From Johnsonella ignava ATCC 51276 (lineage in GTDB: Bacteria > Bacillota > Clostridia > Lachnospirales > Lachnospiraceae), in the NCBI RefSeq assembly GCF_000235445.1, contig NZ_JH378836.1, positions 1 through 64,000 of the forward strand: a stretch of 64,000 bases of DNA, in the 5' to 3' direction. How positions within the stretch are numbered: the first letter of the stretch is position 1; each line of letters begins with the position of its first letter. A program made the position numbers and the translations under genes. Positions 46,152 through 55,312 of the stretch are shown in pieces. The notes beneath the pieces are model-generated. The model was not told where the DNA came from. It saw nothing but the letters and a program-made list of their open reading frames with translations, and did no database searches.

Positions 46152-46215
46152 GTGTCAAAAGATAATAAATTCTCTTGCAAGCAAGCTTGCATCGAATTTT
46201 TATACTTTTGACACT
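46152..46215. repeat. 64 bp imperfect hairpin element
   Basis: GTGTCAAAAG at 46152-46161 is complementary to CTTTTGACAC at 46206-46215; the match continues inward over about 20 bp with a few mismatches, and an inner GCAAGC/GCTTGC stem caps it. It lies between the TtcA-like gene and pdxY. It may be a terminator or a short repetitive element. Confidence 0.6.
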
Positions 46216-46259
46216 TGTATCATAATATTATTTAAAAATAAAAACTATAAGGCGGAATT

Positions 46260-47099
46260 ATGAAAGACAAAAAGATTTTAACAATACAGGATATCTCATG
46301 TGTCGGACAGTGTTCACTTACTGTAGCACTTCCTATAATATCGGCATGCGGTGTTGAATGTGCTATATTGCCATCAGCCGTACTGTCTACACATACAGGC
46401 GGTTTTACAGGTTTTACATTCAGAGATCTCACAGAGGATATGCCCGACATAAGAAAACACTGGGAAAATGAAAATATAAAGTTTGATTTAATATATACAG
46501 GATATTTAGGCAGTGTAAAACAAATGGATTATGTATCTGAGATCATGGACAAGCTTCTGATTTCAGACGGTCTCAGAATCGTTGACCCTGCTATGGCTGA
46601 TAACGGTATGCTCTACACCGGCTTTGACATGGATTTTGTAAGATCAATGGCAGAGTTATGTAAAAAAGCCGATATAATCCTTCCTAATATCACGGAAGCA
46701 TCATTTATGACAGATACACGCTGTATACTGAAAGACCATGATGAAGAATATATAAACTCTCTTCTTGAAAAACTTTCCAAATTCGGAAATAAAAAAATAA
46801 TCTTGAAGGGCATACGATTTGATGATGAAAACCTTGGGGTTGCAATATATGATAATAATACTAAAAAATGCGAGTATTATTTTAATAAAAGACTTGATAA
46901 GAGTTCACACGGCACAGGCGACTGCTTTGCTTCAGCCTTTTGCGGAACACTTTCCCAAGGAAAGACAGTATATGAAGCTGTACAGACGGCTGCTGATTTT
47001 GTATACAAATGTATCGAATGTACCATGGATGACGACAGTCATTGGTATGGTGTTAAATTTGAAAAAGCACTGCCTGTGCTTATAAATAAATTTGCATAA
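46260..47099 (+). CDS. pdxY: pyridoxal/pyridoxamine kinase (PdxK/PdxY family)
   Basis: Ribokinase-fold enzyme phosphorylating vitamin B6 vitamers to PLP precursors. The protein begins ILTIQDISCVGQCSLTVALP, typical of the family, with VLSTHTGGFTGFTF near residue 45, ILPNITEASFMT near 141 and the catalytic-anion-hole motif SSHGTGDCFASAFCG near 218, where Asp is the base. Length is 279 residues. GGCGGA is 4-5 bases upstream of the ATG. It stands on its own after a 64 bp hairpin. PLP would serve aminotransferases such as IlvE; this is only a general link. Confidence 0.9.
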   Translation: MKDKKILTIQDISCVGQCSLTVALPIISACGVECAILPSAVLSTHTGGFTGFTFRDLTEDMPDIRKHWENENIKFDLIYTGYLGSVKQMDYVSEIMDKLLISDGLRIVDPAMADNGMLYTGFDMDFVRSMAELCKKADIILPNITEASFMTDTRCILKDHDEEYINSLLEKLSKFGNKKIILKGIRFDDENLGVAIYDNNTKKCEYYFNKRLDKSSHGTGDCFASAFCGTLSQGKTVYEAVQTAADFVYKCIECTMDDDSHWYGVKFEKALPVLINKFA

Positions 47100-47110
47100 A
47101 TTTTATACGG

Positions 47111-47201
47111 ATTACAAATCAGATAATTTATCTGTGCATATTGTGTTTTCCGTACATTATTTTAAAAAAATCAATTTATTACAAATCAGATAATTTATCT
47201 G
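47111..47201. repeat. 24 bp direct repeat containing a palindrome, upstream of ung
   Basis: ATTACAAATCAGATAATTT plus ATCTG occurs at 47111-47134 and identically at 47178-47201, 67 bases apart. Each copy contains the odd-length palindrome CAGATAATTTATCTG. The second copy ends 17 bases before the ung start. A pair of operator sites is a good explanation. Confidence 0.6.
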
Positions 47202-47217
47202 CATATGGAGGATTCTT

Positions 47218-47889
47218 ATGATAGAAGGCGACTGGCTTGAACCGCTTAAGAAAGAGTTTTCAAAGGATTACTATAAAAAGCTTTACTCATTTGTAAAAGA
47301 GGAATATTCAAAATATAAAGTATTTCCTCCTTCAAAAGATATATTTAATGCACTCGGACTTACACCTCTTTCAAAGGTAAAGGTGGTTATACTTGGTCAG
47401 GACCCTTACCATAATGACAATCAGGCACATGGTTTGGCTTTTTCAGTACCTGAGGGACAGGAAATTCCGCCTTCTCTTAAAAATATTTATAAAGAACTGC
47501 ATGACGATCTTGGGCTTTATATTCCTGACAACGGAAGCCTGGTTAAATGGGCAAAACAGGGAGTACTCCTGCTTAATACCGTTCTTACAGTAAGGGCACA
47601 TATGGCATTTTCACATCGTCAAAGAGGTTGGGAGCAGCTTACCGATGCAATTATATATACGGTAAATCAAAAAGAAACCCCTGTAGTTTTTATGCTCTGG
47701 GGAAAACCGGCACAGCAGAAAGCTGCCATGCTTGACGGCACAAAACACCTTATACTTAAAGCGCCTCATCCAAGCCCTCTTTCAGCAAACAGAGGATTTT
47801 TCGGATGCAGTCATTTCAGCATGGCAAATAATTTTTTAATTAAAAATCATGAATCAGCCATTGACTGGCAGATAGAAAATATTACATGA
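47218..47889 (+). CDS. ung: uracil-DNA glycosylase
   Basis: Removes uracil from DNA to start base excision repair. The water-activating loop VVILGQDPYHNDNQAHGLAFSV is near residues 58-79 and the DNA-intercalating loop HPSPLSANRGFFGCSHFS near 181-198. LLLNTVLTVRAHMAFSH near 117 also fits. At 223 residues it has family length. GGAGGA stands 5-6 bases upstream of the ATG. The preceding 24 bp direct repeat with palindromes may hold its operator. Confidence 0.96.
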   Translation: MIEGDWLEPLKKEFSKDYYKKLYSFVKEEYSKYKVFPPSKDIFNALGLTPLSKVKVVILGQDPYHNDNQAHGLAFSVPEGQEIPPSLKNIYKELHDDLGLYIPDNGSLVKWAKQGVLLLNTVLTVRAHMAFSHRQRGWEQLTDAIIYTVNQKETPVVFMLWGKPAQQKAAMLDGTKHLILKAPHPSPLSANRGFFGCSHFSMANNFLIKNHESAIDWQIENIT

Positions 47890-47945
47890 TATAACTTGAT
47901 TTTATATTGTCTGTTATAATTAATTTTGAAGGGATATAACATAAC

Positions 47946-48791
47946 ATGGATATAATACAGCTTTTAAAAGTTATTGTTTTAGGAATTGTGGAAGGACTGA
48001 CCGAATGGCTTCCAATAAGTTCTACAACACATATAAAACTTGTGGATGATATAATAAAATTTAATGCCACGGAGTCATTTAAAGAAGTGTTTATTGTATT
48101 TATACAGCTTGGTCCAATGCTTGCAGTTGCAATTACATACTTTCAAAAGCTCAATCCTTTTGATCCTGCCAAAAACTCACCAAAAAAGAAAGCTTCTTTT
48201 GTACTGTGGTTAAAAATAATTATTGCAGCACTGCCTGCCGCAATACTGGGTGTACTTCTTGATGACTGGATAGATGCACACTTTAGCTCAACCCTTATAA
48301 ATTCGCTTATGCTTATCATCTACGGTCTTATTTTCATAGTTTATGAAAACATAAACAGGAACAAACAGCCTGAAATTACAAAAACCGGTCAGATAGGCTA
48401 TCAAACTGCCCTTTATATCGGTATGTGTCAGGTGCTTGCACTTATTCCCGGAACCTCACGTTCAGGTGTTACTATACTTGGTGCCATGATGCTTGGCTGT
48501 TCAAGAAGTATATCGGTCGAATTTTCATTTTTAATAGGAATTCCCATACTGTTCGGTGCCGGTGTACTTAAATTATTAAAATACGCCCTTTCAATACAAT
48601 TTCATTTCGACCTGCTTGAAATTGTATATCTGCTTACAGGGTGTCTTGTATCATTTATAGTTGCCGCCTACACTATAAGTTATTTCTTAAACTGGATTAA
48701 AAAGCATAATTTTAAACCTTTCGGATATTACAGGATAGCTCTAGGCATAGTTACCCTTATATGGTTCGGATTAAGAGCGCTTGTAAAATAA
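47946..48791 (+). CDS. uppP: undecaprenyl-diphosphatase (BacA/UppP)
   Basis: Membrane phosphatase that recycles the lipid carrier of cell-wall synthesis and gives bacitracin tolerance. The two hallmark segments are VEGLTEWLPISSTTHI near residue 16-31 and LIPGTSRSGVTILGAMMLG near 160-178, including the active residues Glu, Ser/Thr and Arg. About seven or eight membrane segments cover 281 residues. It has AAGGG about 12 bases before the ATG and follows ung by 56 bases. It is the only recognised envelope gene on this strand besides ddh and xpaC. Confidence 0.95.
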   Translation: MDIIQLLKVIVLGIVEGLTEWLPISSTTHIKLVDDIIKFNATESFKEVFIVFIQLGPMLAVAITYFQKLNPFDPAKNSPKKKASFVLWLKIIIAALPAAILGVLLDDWIDAHFSSTLINSLMLIIYGLIFIVYENINRNKQPEITKTGQIGYQTALYIGMCQVLALIPGTSRSGVTILGAMMLGCSRSISVEFSFLIGIPILFGAGVLKLLKYALSIQFHFDLLEIVYLLTGCLVSFIVAAYTISYFLNWIKKHNFKPFGYYRIALGIVTLIWFGLRALVK

Positions 48792-48851
48792 GATAACAGC
48801 CGAACGGTTCAATATAAGATATTTATTATTTGCACCCAGAACGTAAAAAAT

Positions 48852-49352
48852 ATGGATTATAAAAATAAAAAGAATATTGAAATAGAAAGAAAATTTCTGA
48901 TCAAAAAACTGCCTGATAATTTAGACAGTTACCCTAAAAAAAAGATTTCACAGGGATATTTAAACACTTCGCCTGTGATAAGGATAAGATCCGAAGATAA
49001 TAAATATTTCCTTACTTATAAAGGAAACGGTCTTATAAAACATACAGAATATAATCTCCCTCTTGATAAAATAAGCTTTGATAAACTTATACAAAAATGC
49101 GAGGGATTTATAATATATAAAACCAGATATATAATACCTCTTAAAGGATATCCTGCCCTAAAGGCGGAGCTTGACGTATTTGAGGACACATTTAAAGGAC
49201 TTGTAATTGTAGAGGTTGAGTTTGAGGATGACCAGTCAGCCGGGCTGTTTATCCCGCCTGACTGGTTTGGAGAGGATGTAAGCCTTGATAAGAATTATCA
49301 TAACTCCAATCTCAGTATAAAAGGTAATCCTTGTAAAACAACAGGCATATGA
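48852..49352 (+). CDS. CYTH-domain protein (triphosphatase tunnel fold)
   Basis: A 166-residue soluble protein. The family signature EIERKFLI lies at residues 10-17, and alternating charged strands (VIRIRSEDNKYFLTYKG, KAELDVFEDTF, VIVEVEFED) follow, as in the tunnel fold that cleaves inorganic or nucleoside triphosphates with metal. The final KNYHNSNLS block also fits. Family members include tripolyphosphatases and adenylate cyclases; the substrate here is not shown. It lies 60 bases after uppP, and the ribosome site is weak. Confidence 0.88.
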   Translation: MDYKNKKNIEIERKFLIKKLPDNLDSYPKKKISQGYLNTSPVIRIRSEDNKYFLTYKGNGLIKHTEYNLPLDKISFDKLIQKCEGFIIYKTRYIIPLKGYPALKAELDVFEDTFKGLVIVEVEFEDDQSAGLFIPPDWFGEDVSLDKNYHNSNLSIKGNPCKTTGI

Positions 49353-49463
49353 ACATTTTTCTGTAAATAACAACCAAGTAATTCATACACCTCATATAGG
49401 CAGTACTAATACTTCGAGTTGTTTACTATGGGACTCTTTTTAATTCAGCTGTTTAATTTTGTT

Positions 49464-52004
49464 CTATAATCTACCTTTTCCGGAAAATGAATTATGTTTA
49501 TAGAAATTCTTTTTCAATATTTCAGCAGTCAATGCATATAAGAACGAAACACCAAGCAAAGCTAACAAGATCTTAATAGGCAGAGCAATCAATCCTAGAT
49601 ATGAATTTATTGGACTATATATAATCATAAGCAGAACTGCGGATATACCTATTACAGCAATCAGTAATTTATCACCTGGCCTACTGGCTAAGACCGGTCT
49701 TGCTGTTCTAACTATAAGCATTACCACCACAGCAGAAATAATAGACTCTAACATCCAACCGGTATGAAATAATTCCTCGCCTGCCTTAAAAATAAACAGC
49801 AATAATGCAAAAGTTATATAGTCGAATACTGAAGAGATAATCCCAAACAGGATCATAAACTTCTTTATAAAATTAATATCCCATTTAACGGGATTCTTTA
49901 ACCAGTCTTCATCAACTGAATCGGAAGCAATTTGCAGTGATGGAAAATCTGTTAGTAAGTTTGTTAAAAGAATTTGCTTAGGTAATAAAGGTAAAAATTT
50001 CAAAAATAAACTTGCCCCTGCCATTGAAAACATATTACCAAAGTTTGCACTTGTAGCTACAAATATATATTTTAAAGTATTAATAAAAGTCCTTCTGCCC
50101 TCGTTTATACCTGATATCAATACCTTTAAACTATTATGTAGGAGTACTATAGAGGCTGCATCTTTAGCCGTATCAGCAGCAGTATTTACAGATACTCCGA
50201 CATCTGCCTGTTTTATAGCAGGCGAATCATTAATACCATCCCCCATATATCCTACTATTTCTCCCGCCTGCTTATATGCCATAATTATTTCTTCTTTTTG
50301 ATTAGGGCTTATTTCAGCAAAAATATCTATATCTAAAACTTTCTTGTTAAGCTGGCTTAAAGAATACGCATCTAATTCCTCTCCCAATAAGATCTTTTCA
50401 GGATCAAGTCCTGTTTGACTGCCTATATTTTTTGCTATAAGACGATTATCTCCTGTAATCATTTTTAGAGAAACTCCCAATCTGTTCATTTCCCTGACAG
50501 TATCCTTTATATCTTCTTTTAATGGATCTATAAATAGTAATAGACCTGCAAAGACCATATCTTCAGCTTTTTGTTTTTGAATATCCGTCCCGTCTTCTAT
50601 CGCTTTGTAGGCAAGCCCTAAAACCCTATAGCCTTGACTTGAGTACTTATCAAATAAATCCAGTATCTGTGTCTTAATCTTTTCAATGCCTCCACCAGTC
50701 TTATCTGCTCTTTCATAAGTTTTGCATACATTAAGTACACTTGTTAAAGCCCCCTTTGTAATCATTATATTTTTACCGAAAAAATCCGGTTCGGTCCTTA
50801 CCATGACACTCAAAAGCTTAACTTCAAAAGAGTATGGTATTTCAAATAATTTTTTATATTCAGAAAAATTATTCGTATTTGCTTCTAAAATAGCCTGATC
50901 AATAGGATTTGAATATCCTTCCTGGAAATATGAGTTTATAGCTGCCAGCTTGCCTATATTATCTGATTTTTCACCGTTACAATCTAAAGCAGAATCCAGC
51001 TTTACCTTGCCCTGAGTTATAGTTCCTGTTTTATCAGAGCACATTACAGTCATTGAACCGAAATTTTCAATAGCATTTAATTTTTTTACTATAACTCCTT
51101 GCTCTGACATTCTCTTAGCACCCTGCGACAAATTTACACTTATAATCGCCGGCAACATTTGAGGAGTTAAACCTACTGAAAGAGCTAAAGCAAACATAAA
51201 AGATTCTAAAAACGGCTTATTTAAAATTATATTAAATAAGAATATTAGACCGATTAATAAAGTTGTAACATGAAGTATTAAATTACCAAAGTCTTTTATA
51301 CCTTTTTCAAAATCTGTGTCAGAGTCTTTTTTATTTAAAGATGCAGTAATTTTTCCAAACTCCGAATCTTTAGCTAGATTTACTATTACTGCCTTTCCCG
51401 ATCCGCTTATAACATGAGTCCCCATCCAAAGTGAATTTTTCCTATTAGAAAGTCCTGTATCAGCTGATAGCTTTTGTGGTATCTTTTCAACAGGGAAGGT
51501 TTCACCGGTTAAGCTTGATTCGTCCATTGAAAGAGAGTTTTCTGATATAAGCAGACAATCAGCGGGTATCATGTCCCCTGTTTTTACGTTTAATATATCC
51601 CCTACTGTCAGCATTGCATTATCTATTTCTTCAAACTTTCCATCTCTTAAAACAGAAGATTTTACACACACCGAAGAAAGAAGTTTTTTTACTGCATTAT
51701 TAGCCTTACTTTCATGGCTATAACTCAAAAATGCAGAGAGCATAATAATGATTAGTATAATAATACCGTCAGAATAATCTTTTAAAAATATTGATAAGAC
51801 TGCCGCAAAAATCAATATCATGATTATAGGATTTTTGAATTGATTTATAAACATCTCCAGTTTTGAAGATGACTTCTTTTCTTCAAAAATATTCTGTCCA
51901 TATTTATCTATTCTTCTTTCTGCTTCCTTGCCTGATAATCCATCTTTACCGGTATTTAGCTGTTTTAATATATAATCTGAATCATAAGACCAAAATTCTT
52001 TCAT
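49464..52004 (-). CDS. mgtA: P-type Mg2+-transporting ATPase (MgtA-like, P3B)
   Basis: Membrane ATPase importing Mg2+. Features of the 846 residues: actuator motif ESSLTGETFPVEK near residue 165, phosphorylation site MCSDKTGTITQGKV near 320, hinge MVFAGLLLFIDPLKEDIKD, and GYMGDGINDSPAIKQADVGVSV near 590, with about ten membrane segments. The C-terminal region (FGNMFSMAGASLFLKFLPLLPKQILLTNLL) matches MgtA/MgtB rather than Ca-ATPases. ATG 52004 has AAGGAGGAG 6 bases upstream. No M-box riboswitch was recognised; the next gene upstream starts at 52767 and may share its transcript. Confidence 0.9.
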   Translation of the reverse strand: MKEFWSYDSDYILKQLNTGKDGLSGKEAERRIDKYGQNIFEEKKSSSKLEMFINQFKNPIIMILIFAAVLSIFLKDYSDGIIILIIIMLSAFLSYSHESKANNAVKKLLSSVCVKSSVLRDGKFEEIDNAMLTVGDILNVKTGDMIPADCLLISENSLSMDESSLTGETFPVEKIPQKLSADTGLSNRKNSLWMGTHVISGSGKAVIVNLAKDSEFGKITASLNKKDSDTDFEKGIKDFGNLILHVTTLLIGLIFLFNIILNKPFLESFMFALALSVGLTPQMLPAIISVNLSQGAKRMSEQGVIVKKLNAIENFGSMTVMCSDKTGTITQGKVKLDSALDCNGEKSDNIGKLAAINSYFQEGYSNPIDQAILEANTNNFSEYKKLFEIPYSFEVKLLSVMVRTEPDFFGKNIMITKGALTSVLNVCKTYERADKTGGGIEKIKTQILDLFDKYSSQGYRVLGLAYKAIEDGTDIQKQKAEDMVFAGLLLFIDPLKEDIKDTVREMNRLGVSLKMITGDNRLIAKNIGSQTGLDPEKILLGEELDAYSLSQLNKKVLDIDIFAEISPNQKEEIIMAYKQAGEIVGYMGDGINDSPAIKQADVGVSVNTAADTAKDAASIVLLHNSLKVLISGINEGRRTFINTLKYIFVATSANFGNMFSMAGASLFLKFLPLLPKQILLTNLLTDFPSLQIASDSVDEDWLKNPVKWDINFIKKFMILFGIISSVFDYITFALLLFIFKAGEELFHTGWMLESIISAVVVMLIVRTARPVLASRPGDKLLIAVIGISAVLLMIIYSPINSYLGLIALPIKILLALLGVSFLYALTAEILKKNFYKHNSFSGKGRL

Positions 52005-52050
52005 AATCTCCTCCTTGTTACAATTAAAGTATATTACTAAAGCGGACAGA

Positions 52051-52767
52051 TTACAATAGGTCTTTACATAAGATATCATAAGTACCGCCATCTGGAATAT
52101 CACTATTTATTCTAAGACCTATTAACCGCTGCCTCTTATTTGCTTTTTTCGTAATCAGAATATTGTAAGGTCCGAATATTGAAACATCTTTTAGCGTCAT
52201 CTCAGGCTTGGGTATTTCAGGCTCTAAAATTTCTTTAATATCATCCCCTGAGTCTATAACCATATCTATATTTGGATCATTGTGTACGGCTTCATCTAAG
52301 GAGTAATATACTCTTTTATGAAATGAAAGATAATCCAATCCTTTGTATTCACGGTATTTTTTAAACCAGAGGCAGGTTTTTTTTATCATTTTTATTATTT
52401 CTTTATTATTTCCTTTATATTCCATATAGCCGTATTCAAAACCCGGTATATCATATGTACCGGAAACCGGTATATACAAGGCTTCCGGGTAATATATGAC
52501 CTTTTCATCATTTAATGCATATATCTCACAGTTCCATTCGGGGTACAGTTCATAACCTTTTTTTGATAAAGAACCAGATGCATCTTTATCTTCTAAAAAT
52601 GAAATATGAAAATTTACCTGTAAAAAATTTTTCACCTCTTCAAGATGCTCTCTTCTGCAAACTATTAAATTCATAATTGAAAGTATTGTCGTTGCAAAAA
52701 TCAGTATTGCTGCAACTTTTGCAGTTTTATTTATTTTAAAAATTTTTTTAAAAAGTTTACTAATCAT
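52051..52767 (-). CDS. hypothetical protein with N-terminal membrane anchor, 238 residues
   Basis: I do not recognise this family. A basic start is followed by one hydrophobic segment at about residues 15-36 (AAILIFATTILSIMNLIVC), then a soluble domain rich in Tyr, Lys and Asp, likely outside the membrane. GGGGAGG stands before the ATG. It is on the mgtA strand with 46 bases between them, so cotranscription is likely. A 55-residue frame ends just upstream. Confidence 0.6.
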   Translation of the reverse strand: MISKLFKKIFKINKTAKVAAILIFATTILSIMNLIVCRREHLEEVKNFLQVNFHISFLEDKDASGSLSKKGYELYPEWNCEIYALNDEKVIYYPEALYIPVSGTYDIPGFEYGYMEYKGNNKEIIKMIKKTCLWFKKYREYKGLDYLSFHKRVYYSLDEAVHNDPNIDMVIDSGDDIKEILEPEIPKPEMTLKDVSIFGPYNILITKKANKRQRLIGLRINSDIPDGGTYDILCKDLL

Positions 52768-52782
52768 GATATGTTACCTCCC

Positions 52783-52950
52783 CTATTTTAAAATCATTTT
52801 CCAGATCTGATCTGTACTGCCTATTATTTTTTTCTTTTTATCATTTGCTACCATTTTATAATTATGCTCCATATATATATTTCCTGCAACCTTATTTAGA
52901 ATAAACTCATATGTTTTAGAAGGATAAAACCCTGGTTCTTCTCTATTCAT
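52783..52950 (-). CDS. 55-residue hypothetical peptide
   Basis: A small frame from ATG 52950 encodes 55 residues with a tyrosine-rich start (EEPGFYPSKTYEFILNK) and a lysine-rich segment (NDKKKKIIGSTDQIW). It ends 15 bases before the ATG of the 238-residue gene, whose GGGGAGG follows its stop. The stop of an upstream open frame overlaps its ATG, suggesting a coupled or decayed operon. Ribosome site is only moderate. Confidence 0.45.
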   Translation of the reverse strand: MNREEPGFYPSKTYEFILNKVAGNIYMEHNYKMVANDKKKKIIGSTDQIWKMILK

Positions 52951-53125
52951 AAATATTCTCTCTATTTCTTAATAATATCCATGTAAAAACGAAATTTTTT
53001 CTAGAGTCTTTTTCAATAATTTTTTTATCAGATAAGCTGTCATCATCAGGGTTTGCTACATCTCCATACAGTATATTAGTGTAAAAGTTTTCTCCCACCT
53101 GTGAGTAAGTGGCATAAACAGTGGT
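52943..53125 (-). pseudogene. possible 5'-truncated gene fragment
   Basis: The frame is open from 53125 to a TAG at 52943-52945 and reads as a protein-like sequence (NFYTNILYGDVANPDDD, then KDSRKNFVFTWILLRN). There is no ATG; a GTG at 53098 would give 51 residues but lacks a ribosome site. The 5' side runs into a hairpin-rich stretch (53107-53146), suggesting the front of the gene was replaced. The family is not known. Confidence 0.4.
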
Positions 53126-53479
53126 TTAACTGCTGTTTCTGCCACTGTCAAAGGACGCTGCCATTATATCCTACATAGAACGTGATATAAAAAACATCAC
53201 TGTTAAACGCCATTAAAAATGGCAGTATAAACGGTAATCCGTTTTACAAATAGAACATAGATCATTTTTATATATATAATACATGGAGTACTCAGCAAAT
53301 TTCTACACAAATGAAATTACATGGTTATAATATTGACAAATACAAGTCTGTATGCTATATTCTCTATCTGCCATCAACTTATACATAATATCGGTTCATC
53401 ATAGAAATCTTAGATTTTTGTCTTGATAACTGAACCATTACAAATTAGCTTTATTATAAAAATAAGGAACAAAAGTATT
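53107..53479. other. hairpin-rich intergenic stretch
   Basis: AGTGGCATAAACAG (53110-region) pairs with CTGTTTCTGCCACT to form an imperfect 14 bp stem ending near 53146. A second GCCAT/ATGGC stem lies near 53210-53226. No gene was found before the membrane-protein start at 53480. Confidence 0.4.
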
Positions 53480-53962
53480 ATGAAGAAGATTAATTACAAA
53501 GTTGCTGATGTTATTCTTTTGATTATCATATTTTTAGCATTTAAAATATTTGAAAAATATATATTTGGAATATTAAAATCCAATAAAGATACAATTTTTA
53601 TAGCTTTAGGGGTTTCGCTGATATTTTTTAGTATTTATATTAATAGTTTTTTTTTCAGACTTTCACATAAAGAAATAATACATCTCAGTCAAAAAGGTTG
53701 GAAAATCACAGGATATTATTCAAAGCTTTCGCTTAGCAATGAAGATATATATAATAAATCTTACAATATCTGGATCAAATACGGTTGTATATTCCTATTG
53801 ATTGAGCTGTTTGGACTGTTAATTGTATATGTACTAAATAAATGTTTTTTGACAAATAATATGTTTTTCGTTCATATTGTAATAGCTTTTATATCTCAAA
53901 TAATTTCATGGATTATAACAATGATAAGAGAGAAAAATATACTAAATAATAAGAAAAAGTAG
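53480..53962 (+). CDS. hypothetical membrane protein, 160 residues
   Basis: Four hydrophobic segments (about residues 10-27, 36-55, 97-118 and 125-145) and a lysine-rich C-terminus. No family motif is recognised. ATG 53480 is preferred over a TTG at 53423; an AAGGA site lies about 12 bases upstream. It stands alone on the plus strand at the left edge of the IS3-family element and ends 34 bases before it. Its low-complexity AT-rich DNA resembles the accessory island. Confidence 0.55.
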   Translation: MKKINYKVADVILLIIIFLAFKIFEKYIFGILKSNKDTIFIALGVSLIFFSIYINSFFFRLSHKEIIHLSQKGWKITGYYSKLSLSNEDIYNKSYNIWIKYGCIFLLIELFGLLIVYVLNKCFLTNNMFFVHIVIAFISQIISWIITMIREKNILNNKKK

Positions 53963-54077
53963 GTACTTCATCGCTTATTTGTCTTTTTAGATATAATGAA
54001 CCCATAAATTAAGACAAAAAAATTATTGTTTCTAAGTTGGATTTTCCTTATAATTTTATAGCGAAAGGAGTCCAAAT

Positions 54078-54365
54078 ATGGCAAGACAACAACACTCCCC
54101 GAAGGAAAAATCGAAACTCGTACTTGAAGCAATTCGAGGCGAGCGTACAATCAATGAGATAGCTGCCGAGAACAATATTCATCCAAACATACTTTCAAAA
54201 TGGAAACGAGAAGCTGAGTCTCAATTGTATACACTATTCCAAGATAATTTATCAAAAGAACGCAGAGCTCAAAAAGCACATGAATCCGAAATAAATGATT
54301 TGTATGCTCAGATTGACAAACTCACCACTCAGAACGAGTGGCTTAAAAAAAAATCTGGTTTCTAA
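54078..54365 (+). CDS. IS3-family transposase OrfA
   Basis: A 95-residue helix-turn-helix protein: EKSKLVLEAIRGERTINEIA, then NNIHPNILSKWKREAE, followed by a leucine-zipper-like helix (SEINDLYAQIDKLTTQNEWL). This is the DNA-binding part of a two-frame transposase. AAAGGAG precedes its ATG. The frame ends just after a run of nine A (54345-54353), the place where ribosomal frameshifting into orfB is expected. In this copy orfB is offset by +1, not the usual -1, consistent with loss of one A. Confidence 0.85.
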   Translation: MARQQHSPKEKSKLVLEAIRGERTINEIAAENNIHPNILSKWKREAESQLYTLFQDNLSKERRAQKAHESEINDLYAQIDKLTTQNEWLKKKSGF

Positions 54366-55202
54366 GTTTAATGTAGCACAACGCCGTCTGCTTGTTGAGA
54401 TGAATGGCTCACCCCTTCCTATTTCTACACAAGTTCGCCTTTTAGAGCTTAACAGAAGCGGTCTTCATTATCAGCCGATTCCGCATTCCACGGAAGATTT
54501 GCATATAAAGCAGATGATTGATAAAATCTATACCAGATACTCCATGTATGGATACCGTCGCATTTGCTGGTATATGAATAAAATAGAGCATTATGTGATT
54601 AATCATAAAGCAGTCGTCCTTCGCCATATGAAGGAAATGGGTATACAGGCAGTATATCCACGGCAAAATACAAGCAAATCTGAGCCGGCTAATAAAATAA
54701 TCCCTACTTGCTAAAAGGGCTTAAAATTGATCATCCGGATCAAGTCCGGTCAATTGATATTACCTATATTCCTGTAAAAACAAACCGGCTATACTTGGTA
54801 GCAATTATTGATTGGTATTCAAGGTTCGTGCTACACTGGCAATTGAGTGATACTATGGAAATAGATTTTGTTCTTGATACCAGCCGTAAGGCATTAAATG
54901 TATCCAGTCCTGAAATCATGAATTCAGACCAAGGAAGTCATTTTACAAGCCCAAAATTCACACAGATTTTTCTGGATGCAGGTTCTAAAATTAGTATGGA
55001 TCACCGTGGGCGTGCCTATGATAATATATTCATAGAAAGGCTCTGGCGAACCATAAAATATGAGGATATATATCCTAAGGCTTACGAGACACCAAAAGAA
55101 GCACGTATCGGAATTCATAACTATATAAAATTTTATAATCACGAGCGTCCACACTCACGCTTAAAAGACCGCACACCGGAAGAAATATACCGGTACAGAT
55201 AA
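54346..55202 (+). pseudogene. IS3-family transposase OrfB (DDE), frameshifted
   Basis: The DDE catalytic part is split over two frames. The first piece (to 54714) contains the HTH_21-like QMIDKIYTRYSMYGYRRICW; the second (from about 54700 to 55202) contains the integrase core, with Asp in RSIDITYIPV, Asp in MNSDQGSHFTS and Glu in IERLWRTIKYEDI. The expected run through NKI-x-PYLLKGLKIDHP is broken by one missing base near 54699-54702. With the altered A run it has at least two lesions, so it is probably inactive. Confidence 0.85.
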
Positions 55203-55231
55203 TTATCCTGTTTCTCCCTCTTGTGTAGTAT

Positions 55232-55312
55232 AAGTGCAGATATATGAGCTGTAAAGGGTTCCTTCGGAAGCTGCTTTGCAGCACACCCTTGACAGTTCAT
55301 ATATCCACACTT
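55232..55312. repeat. large stem with two inner hairpins near the IS3 right end
   Basis: Arms 55232-55259 and 55285-55312 are complementary over 28 bp with about four mismatches. The inner part carries CTTCGGAAG and GCTGCTTTGCAGC hairpins. It lies between orfB and the right terminal repeat. It could be a terminator protecting the element or a smaller nested element. Confidence 0.55.

Noticed and set aside
52768..53107. M-box magnesium riboswitch ahead of the mgtA transcript
   Set aside because: This stretch is occupied by protein-like frames and no M-box pattern was recognised.
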